From Candidatus Stahliibacteriota bacterium (GTDB lineage: Bacteria; Hydrothermota; Tepidihabitantia; SM23-42): a DNA stretch of 8,268 nucleotides. The notes under the pieces are model-generated. The model was not told the origin of the DNA. It did no database searches and worked only from the letters and a program-made list of their open reading frames with translations. Within the stretch, counting starts at the first letter, position 1; each line of letters opens with the position of its first letter. Made by a program: the position numbers and the translations under genes. The stretch is from contig JAUWLY010000117.1 of the NCBI GenBank assembly GCA_030613445.1, positions 1 through 8,268 on the forward strand, read 5' to 3'. Shown one piece after another: positions 1 through 4,716 of this stretch.

Positions 1-380
1 ACCATGGGGATTGTTGAGTTTGGTGCAAAGATGCTGTGTAAGAGAGTGCCGGCAATGCCACAAATCAAATAGAAAAATATGAACATCACATGACCAACGC
101 AGTCTTCGATATTATCGGCAAAAATCCATAAGAAGAGCATATTACCGCCAATATGCATTAGGTTGGCATGCATAAACATGCTGGAAAAAAGTGTCCCATA
201 TGACGATAACCCAATCGGATGAAAAATATTGTATGGCACCGCGCCAAACTGTTTAATAAAGACATCGAGATGAGTACCCAATGAGATTTCATAAATAAAG
301 ACCAGAACATTCAGACCCAAAATAATGTAAGTTATAATAGGGCGAGAACTTGAAGAGATATTATCTTTGAGAGGAAGCAT
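1..380 (-). CDS. Rhomboid family intramembrane serine protease (N-terminal part, cut by window edge)
   Basis: The reading frame opens at the ATG at 380-378 and runs off the left edge after 126 full codons, with no stop. Rhomboids are membrane-embedded serine proteases that cleave transmembrane substrates. Visible are a first membrane segment (about residues 14-32), an extramembrane region with FGAVP (46-50), and the typical second segment SMFMHANLMHIGGNMLFLW (67-85). That segment contains H71 and the HxxxN pair H76/N80, which line the active site in GlpG-type enzymes. A third hydrophobic segment follows (about 97-116). The catalytic GxSG serine and the second catalytic histidine would lie beyond the window, so activity cannot be judged. 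The start lies inside the 3' end of ispF (20-base overlap) and no good Shine-Dalgarno is seen, so translational coupling to ispF is likely. Family assignment is firm; the substrate is unknown. Confidence 0.9.
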   Translation of the reverse strand, partial: MLPLKDNISSSSRPIITYIILGLNVLVFIYEISLGTHLDVFIKQFGAVPYNIFHPIGLSSYGTLFSSMFMHANLMHIGGNMLFLWIFADNIEDCVGHVMFIFFYLICGIAGTLLHSIFAPNSTIPM

Positions 381-849
381 AGATACTTTCTATCTCACAT
401 ATTGCCCAGACTGCTATTGCTTTTCCTTCACCGATTTCGCCCATGCCTTCGTTGGTCTTTCCTTTGATGGAAATCGAGTTCTCTGAGATCTTTAGGATTG
501 TCGCGATGTTTTTTTTCATGGCATTCACATATGGCAGGATTTTAGGCGCTTCAGCGATGACGACTGCGTCGATATTTTTAGCGAACAGCCCTGAGTTTTC
601 AAGGAATTTACTCGTTTTGGTCAGTATTTCATTGCTCGATATGTTTTTATATTTGTTATCGTCCGGTGGGAAGTACTGACCGATATCACCGAGATTTGCT
701 GCACCTAGCAGTGCGTCACAAATTGCATGGAGCAGGACATCACCATCAGAGTGACCTACTGAACCTTTGTCAAATTTGATTTTTACACCGCCAAGATAGA
801 GTTCGCGGTTTTCAGACAGACGATGGATATCGTAACCAATACCGACCAT
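361..849 (-). CDS. ispF: 2-C-methyl-D-erythritol 2,4-cyclodiphosphate synthase
   Basis: IspF is a cytoplasmic zinc enzyme of the MEP isoprenoid pathway. It cyclises CDP-ME 2-phosphate to ME-cyclodiphosphate and releases CMP. The 162-residue length matches the family (about 157-162). The N-terminus GIGYDIHRL carries the metal ligands D7 and H9, and the third ligand is H41 in HSDGDVLLHAICDALLGA (33-50). H33-S34, D37 and D55 (LGDIGQYFPP) match conserved active-site positions. The EAPKI stretch and the C-terminal TNEGMGEIGEGKAIAVWA stretch correspond to the conserved trimer and nucleotide-binding end of the fold. The ATG at 849 is the start because the metal-binding motif begins at once and a promoter sits immediately upstream (-10 at 856-861), predicting a leaderless message. 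It is first in its unit, with the rhomboid gene overlapping its last 20 bases. No ispD is visible here. Confidence 0.97.
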   Translation of the reverse strand: MVGIGYDIHRLSENRELYLGGVKIKFDKGSVGHSDGDVLLHAICDALLGAANLGDIGQYFPPDDNKYKNISSNEILTKTSKFLENSGLFAKNIDAVVIAEAPKILPYVNAMKKNIATILKISENSISIKGKTNEGMGEIGEGKAIAVWAICEIESIYASSQR

Positions 850-855
850 TTTTCT

Positions 856-883
856 ATTTTATCCCTTAATCATCTTAAGTCAA
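856..883 (-). promoter_or_regulatory. Leaderless promoter of ispF
   Basis: Read on the minus strand: -35 TTGACT (883-878), a 16-base spacer, -10 TAAAAT (861-856), then six bases (AGAAAA) and the ispF ATG. A start site 7 bases past the -10 falls on the A of the ATG at 849, so the transcript would have no 5' leader and no Shine-Dalgarno. The arrangement matches the three other promoters in this window. Confidence 0.75.
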
Positions 884-910
884 GCTTTTATATCGCAGTC
901 TATTTGTTTA

Positions 911-942
911 CCCCATTGGAATACTGCGGTATTTATGGTGGG
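911..942. other. Intergenic imperfect inverted repeat
   Basis: This lies in the 122-base gap between the permease stop and ispF. AATAC (920-924) and GTATT (929-933) form a 5-bp stem with a TGCG loop. CCAT (913-916) and ATGG (935-938) can extend it by 4 bp across a small internal loop. No T-run follows on the minus strand, so it is a poor intrinsic terminator. It could be a weak terminator for the upstream unit, an operator for ispF, or chance. Confidence 0.25.
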
Positions 943-971
943 CTTTCTTCCTGCGTGGTTTGTTCGTCTAA

Positions 972-2819
972 TCAGGTTCTTTGTCGTTTTCCTAGAAGCA
1001 TAATGTCACGTAGATCTTCAATTTTTCTTGCCTCCAACCACTTTTTGTCAAAACCATGACGTTGTGCAATCTGAGCAATAGCCATGAGTGCACGTAAGTG
1101 CGAATTCCTCATGTCTTGTGTGCCAACCAGAGCAAAGACAATATGGACTGGATCAGGAGCATCTGGAAAGATGATGCCTTGTTTTGCTCTCACCAATAGC
1201 ACGTCAAACTTCTTCTTACCACTAATAATGATATGTGGAATAGCAAGACCAGGTCTCAGCGCGGAGCACGATTGCTTTTCTCTTTCGATGAACAATGCAA
1301 TGAGACTCTTTGGCTTTAATCCAGTCCTCTGGCTGAGTTTATCGGCAGCGATTTTTATGAAGTCATCAAAGTGTATTTTCTCATCAAAATCGAGGATCAA
1401 GGCATCTTTAACCAATTTATCAAATTCATCTTCAATGATTTCATCGCGTTCCTTCACGACTTCTCTTAATTCATCACGTAAGCCGTCAGTTACGATTTTT
1501 CGGTCAGTGATACGTTCAACCACGTACATCAATGCTGATTCTTTGCTAATTCTCTGCCGGACATAGAATAAGTACCATAAAACTGCACAAAAAATAAAGA
1601 TTGCGGTTATTAAAAGAGTATCTTTGCCCATATTGTAGATCAAAAATCCATAGCCTATAATTCCTATGATTTGAATATAAGGATAAAGCGGCGAACGAAA
1701 GCTCGGCTGGTAATTGTGTAATTTACTCTCCCGCATAATAATCACTGCGAGATTCGCTGATATGTACAATAGCAATAGCATTGTAGATGCCGCTTCTATC
1801 AATATCTTGAGGTTCAAAAACAGAATTATCAATATCATGAAAGCCGTAGTAACTAGTATTGCAATATGTGGTGTCCTAAATCTATTGTTCACTTTTAGCA
1901 AGAATTTAGGCATAATATGGTCGCGGCTCATTGCTAAGGGATAGCGAGCTGCAGCCATAATGCCGGCGTTCGCAGTTGAAATAAATGCTAACATGGCAGC
2001 AATTGCAGTTATGATAACACCGGTAGTGCCCCAAAAAGTTTTTGCGCCATCTGATATTGGGGTAAGGGAATTCGATAAAGTATCATAGTTAAGTACACCT
2101 ACCGTGATAAAGACAACTGCTGCATATAGTGCTAAAACAACGACATAAGCGAGGAACATCCCCATAGGTACATTCCATTTCGGGTTTTTTATTTCCTCGG
2201 CAACACTGGCAACCTTTGTTAAGCCGCCAAAGGAAATGAAGACAAATCCTGCAGTTGAAAAAACTGTGAATAGACCATTGGGTGCAAAGGGAGTGAATCT
2301 TTCTGGTGTAATGGCCACGAAACCTTTCATAACATACAAGACCAATATAGCAATGAGGAAGAAGACAAGAAGAATCTGAGTGGTCCCCGCCTCTTTTATT
2401 CCAACAAGATTTATTGTCATGAAAATTAGGCAGAAGACAATTGCGATGATTTTTATTTCGGTCATGCTGAGACCTGGATTAATCAATAAAGCAAATATGC
2501 CCATCCCAACAAGCGCAAACGCAGTCTTCAAACTCAGAGAGATCCAGCTTGCCAAGCCACTTATTGTCCCGGCAGTAAATCCCATGCTTCTTGTTATATA
2601 GAAGTAATCACCACCAGCCTTGGGCATGGCAGTGACGAGTTCTGCTTTACTGAAGATAGCCGGAATGACTAATATGCCGGCGATAATATAGGCAAGGATC
2701 ATTGCCGGACCAGCTTTGGCAAATGCAAGACCAGGAAGAATGAACAGACCCGAGCTGATCATTGCCCCTGCCGCAATCGCAAAGACATCTGAAAGGCCAA
2801 GTCCTTTTTTGAGTTTCAT
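972..2819 (-). CDS. APC-family amino acid permease fused to a PTS EIIA (fructose/Ntr-type) domain
   Basis: A 615-residue two-part inner-membrane protein. Residues 1 to about 420 form an APC-superfamily transporter with around 12 hydrophobic segments. Segment 1 has GAMISSGLFILPG (18-30), the unwound substrate-binding helix of this family, and segment 6 plus its loop has FISFGGLTKVASVAEEIKNP (194-213), the usual FxGFE...EExKNP region. A charged, probably helical cytoplasmic linker follows (about 420-470). The C-terminal part (about 471-612) is an EIIA type-2 domain: GLAIPHI with the phospho-acceptor histidine H529, then HLRALMAIAQIA with the second conserved histidine H574. Both histidines are kept, so the domain could be phosphorylated; whether it regulates transport is inference. 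No EI, HPr, EIIB or EIIC is nearby. It starts 21 bases after the K+ channel stop with only a weak GGA ahead of the ATG, so the two are probably co-transcribed. The substrate cannot be read from sequence. Confidence 0.93.
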   Translation of the reverse strand: MKLKKGLGLSDVFAIAAGAMISSGLFILPGLAFAKAGPAMILAYIIAGILVIPAIFSKAELVTAMPKAGGDYFYITRSMGFTAGTISGLASWISLSLKTAFALVGMGIFALLINPGLSMTEIKIIAIVFCLIFMTINLVGIKEAGTTQILLVFFLIAILVLYVMKGFVAITPERFTPFAPNGLFTVFSTAGFVFISFGGLTKVASVAEEIKNPKWNVPMGMFLAYVVVLALYAAVVFITVGVLNYDTLSNSLTPISDGAKTFWGTTGVIITAIAAMLAFISTANAGIMAAARYPLAMSRDHIMPKFLLKVNNRFRTPHIAILVTTAFMILIILFLNLKILIEAASTMLLLLYISANLAVIIMRESKLHNYQPSFRSPLYPYIQIIGIIGYGFLIYNMGKDTLLITAIFIFCAVLWYLFYVRQRISKESALMYVVERITDRKIVTDGLRDELREVVKERDEIIEDEFDKLVKDALILDFDEKIHFDDFIKIAADKLSQRTGLKPKSLIALFIEREKQSCSALRPGLAIPHIIISGKKKFDVLLVRAKQGIIFPDAPDPVHIVFALVGTQDMRNSHLRALMAIAQIAQRHGFDKKWLEARKIEDLRDIMLLGKRQRT

Positions 2820-2840
2820 GTTATCCAGGTACTTTGTTGA

Positions 2841-3842
2841 TTATGAACATATTTTTCTGAGTTGTTTGATCTGATTTGGTGAGCCGAAGACAATAAGAAT
2901 ATCACCTGGATTCAAAATAGTACGAGAACTCGGATTAAAGCTCAATTTGTCCATATTCGCAGATTTTATGGCTAAGATGATAATACCTATATTTTTTGAA
3001 ATTTCCGATTCTTTCAGTGTTTTTTCAGCAATAGAGGAATGTTTTCGAACTTCAACCTCATCAAGAATAAGATCAATGTATTCACCTTTGATTATTGAGT
3101 CCAAGAAAGAAGTAACGGTCGGTTTCAGCGCAGCCGCAGCCAAACGTATACCGCCGATTTTTTCGGGAGAAAAAACATAATCTGCTCCAGCCTTTTTTAG
3201 TTTATCAATTGATTCACTTTCAATCACCCGTGCGATAATCCTAAGGTCTGGATTCAGTGAACGAGCAGAAAGGCAAATGTAAAGATTATCGGCAGCCTTT
3301 CCCAATACAGCAAGAATACCCTTTGCTTTTTCTATTTGGGCGTTTTCCAGTATTTCATCATCCGTAGCATCGCCAATTATATATATTGTATCTGGGAATT
3401 CCTTTATGAATTTATCTAAGATAATCTTATCTTTTTCTATTAATAAAAACGGTTCTTCTGCGCTGATAAATTCATGTACTACATCTTCACCAACGGCTCC
3501 AAACCCACAGATAATAAAATGGTTTCTAATTTTTGCCAACTTCTTCTCCATTCTTTGCCTCCTGATGATTTCACCGAACGTTCCTTCAATAATCGATGAG
3601 AATATCAAGCTAATTCCGCTTGTAATTACGACGATTCCACCTAATATCAAAAATATTGTGAAAATTCTACCGGTTTCTGAAAGCGGTCCGACTTCTTGGA
3701 ATCCTACTGTCGATATTGTAATAATAGTCATATAGAGTGCTTCGATAAATGTCCACGCTTCAATGATTCGATAACCAACAGTACCGGCAAAAATTACCAG
3801 GATTATCAAGAGAATTGTCAATCCCAATTTTTGATATAACAT
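2841..3842 (-). CDS. Two-transmembrane potassium channel with RCK (TrkA-N/TrkA-C) domains
   Basis: A 333-residue MthK-like channel subunit. Order: TM1 (about 6-24), pore helix (about 30-44), selectivity-filter region TVGFQEV (45-51), TM2 (about 60-83), a charged linker, an RCK_N Rossmann domain starting at HFIICGFGAVGEDVV (108-122) with the nucleotide-binding glycines G113/G115/G118, and a TrkA-C domain (about 250-333) ending in LNPGDILIVFGSP. RCK domains bind nucleotides or ions in the cytoplasm and gate the pore. The filter departs from TVGYG: F48 is a common substitution, but Q49 replaces the usual last glycine. The ATG at 3842 is chosen. An in-frame TTG at 3878 would add 12 residues, but it is the first three bases of the -35 box, and the ATG-started protein begins sensibly just before TM1. 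It is first in an operon with the permease-EIIA fusion. Confidence 0.9.
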   Translation of the reverse strand: MLYQKLGLTILLIILVIFAGTVGYRIIEAWTFIEALYMTIITISTVGFQEVGPLSETGRIFTIFLILGGIVVITSGISLIFSSIIEGTFGEIIRRQRMEKKLAKIRNHFIICGFGAVGEDVVHEFISAEEPFLLIEKDKIILDKFIKEFPDTIYIIGDATDDEILENAQIEKAKGILAVLGKAADNLYICLSARSLNPDLRIIARVIESESIDKLKKAGADYVFSPEKIGGIRLAAAALKPTVTSFLDSIIKGEYIDLILDEVEVRKHSSIAEKTLKESEISKNIGIIILAIKSANMDKLSFNPSSRTILNPGDILIVFGSPNQIKQLRKICS

Positions 3843-3849
3843 AGTTATT

Positions 3850-3878
3850 ATTATACATATTAATCTAGTATTGGTCAA
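3850..3878 (-). promoter_or_regulatory. Leaderless promoter of the K+ channel / permease-EIIA operon
   Basis: Read on the minus strand: -35 TTGACC (3878-3873), a 17-base spacer, a perfect -10 TATAAT (3855-3850), then seven bases (AATAACT) and the ATG at 3842. The expected start site is within a base or so of the ATG. No Shine-Dalgarno is present or could fit in such a transcript. The in-frame TTG at 3878 belongs to the -35 box and cannot be transcribed from this promoter. Confidence 0.8.
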
Positions 3879-3926
3879 GATTGAGGAGATTTCAAAGATA
3901 AATAGATGTCAAGACCATGGAAAATC

Positions 3927-3977
3927 CGCAGAACGCGCAAAATGCTTGTTTTCAACTTTTGCCGCGACGATTCTGTG
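3927..3977. repeat. Intergenic stem-loop element downstream of the SEC-C gene
   Basis: Inner arms CGCGCAAAA (3934-3942) and TTTTGCCGCG (3957-3966) pair over 9 bp with one bulged C, around a 14-base loop. Outer arms CGCAGAA (3927-3933) and TTCTGTG (3971-3977) add 7 bp, including one G-U pair in RNA, offset by ACGA on one side. It fills the gap between the SEC-C stop and the channel promoter. It may be a diverged REP/MITE-like dispersed element, or act as a terminator or 3' stabiliser for the SEC-C mRNA. The T-run after the stem is poor, so a terminator role is uncertain. Confidence 0.45.
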
Positions 3978-4000
3978 TTATCTGTGGTTATCTAGGATTA
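3972..4000. repeat. Three imperfect 9-10 bp tandem units at the SEC-C stop codon
   Basis: TCTGTGTTA (3972-3980), TCTGTGGTTA (3981-3990) and the degraded TCTAGGATTA (3991-4000) follow head to tail. The last unit contains the SEC-C stop codon (3998-4000). On the minus strand the unit reads roughly TAACCACAGA, a wording I associate with dispersed intergenic repeats in many bacterial genomes. That association is from memory and not checked. Confidence 0.4.
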
Positions 4001-4582
4001 GTTTACTCTGCCGCAGCACTTCTTGTATTTCTTGCCGCTGCCGCATGGGCATGGTTCGTTCCTGCCAATCTTGACTTCAGGTTTTACTTTTTTGGCAGCT
4101 TTCTTTTTGTCTGTAGGCTTTTGTGTTGTTTTACTTTGCTTGGTTGTTTTCTTGGCTGATGTGCGTTTGGGTTTTGGCAGTAACTTGAGAAATGCACGAT
4201 TGCTTTTTTTTACTACAGAGCTCAATTCAGAGCTATTGTGAATATGTCCACTGTCATCCAGAAAGAGGAGAAATTTTGATAATATATCAGCGAAGTCTTT
4301 TCCCGCTTCTTGTGTAAAGGTGAGTTTATGCGGAGCAAATTCGAGCATGAAGTGTGTTGCGTGTGAGTTATTAAGTTCTCGGATTTCTTTATGTTGATTA
4401 AAAAAGAGATAGTCAAGAAAGCTTTTTACTACATAATCCGCATTGTCTTTATAAACTTTTGCCTTGGTCTTCATTGCTTTTGAAATCCTGAAATCACGAC
4501 TTGCAGCATTCGTAAAATGAACCAGTCTTTTATCACGCTGCCTTTCTTCGCTTTGTTTTTTCCGTATGTCCGCTAGAGCCAT
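3998..4582 (-). CDS. SEC-C zinc-motif protein with helical N-terminal domain and lysine-rich linker
   Basis: A 194-residue protein whose last 20 or so residues are a textbook SEC-C motif: GRNEPCPCGSGKKYKKCC (173-190), with zinc ligands C178, C180, C189 and C190 in CxCx8CC. The same motif ends SecA and many stand-alone proteins, but nothing else here resembles SecA. Residues 1 to about 135 are charged and probably helical. The part around 68-115 faintly recalls the SAM-like DNA-binding domain of tyrosine recombinases (a low-confidence impression); no catalytic domain follows. Residues 136-171 are a Lys/Thr/Ala-rich, probably disordered linker that could contact nucleic acid or the ribosome. 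The ATG at 4582 is fixed by a near-consensus promoter ending six bases upstream. It is monocistronic and divergent from proS. Function is unknown. Confidence 0.85.
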   Translation of the reverse strand: MALADIRKKQSEERQRDKRLVHFTNAASRDFRISKAMKTKAKVYKDNADYVVKSFLDYLFFNQHKEIRELNNSHATHFMLEFAPHKLTFTQEAGKDFADILSKFLLFLDDSGHIHNSSELSSVVKKSNRAFLKLLPKPKRTSAKKTTKQSKTTQKPTDKKKAAKKVKPEVKIGRNEPCPCGSGKKYKKCCGRVN

Positions 4583-4588
4583 GGTTTC

Positions 4589-4616
4589 ATTATATATATT
4601 GTCGTAAGGATGTCAA
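4589..4616 (-). promoter_or_regulatory. Leaderless promoter of the SEC-C gene
   Basis: Read on the minus strand: consensus -35 TTGACA (4616-4611), a 16-base spacer, consensus -10 TATAAT (4594-4589), then six bases (GAAACC) and the ATG at 4582. Both hexamers are perfect sigma-70 boxes, so this should be a strong promoter. The expected start site is the A of the ATG. Confidence 0.82.
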
Positions 4617-4680
4617 TACATCTTAAATGTCTAAAAGTCCAAGATACCCAAATACCTAAGTAGAAAAATAAACTAAATCA
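4617..4680. other. AT-rich spacer between divergent promoters
   Basis: These 64 bases separate the -35 boxes of the SEC-C gene and proS. They are A-rich on the plus strand and hold a short period-8 echo (ATACC at 4644-4648 and 4652-4656). No convincing operator or hairpin is visible. The A-rich tract could act as an UP-like element for proS, which is inference only. Confidence 0.3.
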
Positions 4681-4709
4681 TTGACTTTATTACTTAAATA
4701 TGCTATATT
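4681..4709 (+). promoter_or_regulatory. Leaderless promoter of the proS-rimP-nusA operon
   Basis: -35 TTGACT (4681-4686), a 17-base spacer and -10 TATATT (4704-4709), preceded by TGC, which gives an extended -10 (TGn). Seven bases (ACAAGTT) then lead to the proS ATG at 4717, so the predicted transcript begins at or within a base of the ATG. The in-frame TTG at 4681 is the start of the -35 box and not a start codon. Confidence 0.8.
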
Positions 4710-4716
4710 ACAAGTT

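Noticed and set aside
443..1566. Plus-strand open frames opposite ispF and the permease fusion (443-679, 823-1059, 1084-1566)
   Set aside because: They lie antisense to genes with clear family motifs, their translations show no recognisable domain, and no promoter or Shine-Dalgarno precedes them.
3907..3912. A perfect TTGACA on the minus strand upstream of the channel promoter
   Set aside because: No acceptable -10 lies 16-18 bases downstream; the promoter at 3850-3878 fits far better.
3927..3977. The stem-loop as a firm intrinsic terminator of the SEC-C gene
   Set aside because: The stem is bulged and not followed by a real T-run on the minus strand, so it is listed only as a structured repeat-like element.
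3406..4241. Plus-strand open frames opposite the K+ channel and SEC-C gene (3406-3735, 3871-4074, 3917-4159, 4023-4241)
   Set aside because: They are antisense shadows; the hydrophobic or Cys-rich look comes from the reverse complement of the real genes and the stem-loop element.
3998..4582. SEC-C protein as a fragment of SecA
   Set aside because: Only the zinc tail is shared; there are no Walker motifs or preprotein-binding region, and the gene has its own start and promoter.
4643..4662. Period-8 echo (ATACC twice) in the divergent promoter region as an operator or CRISPR remnant
   Set aside because: Only five bases repeat, twice, with no dyad symmetry and no spacer structure; this is within chance for A-rich DNA.
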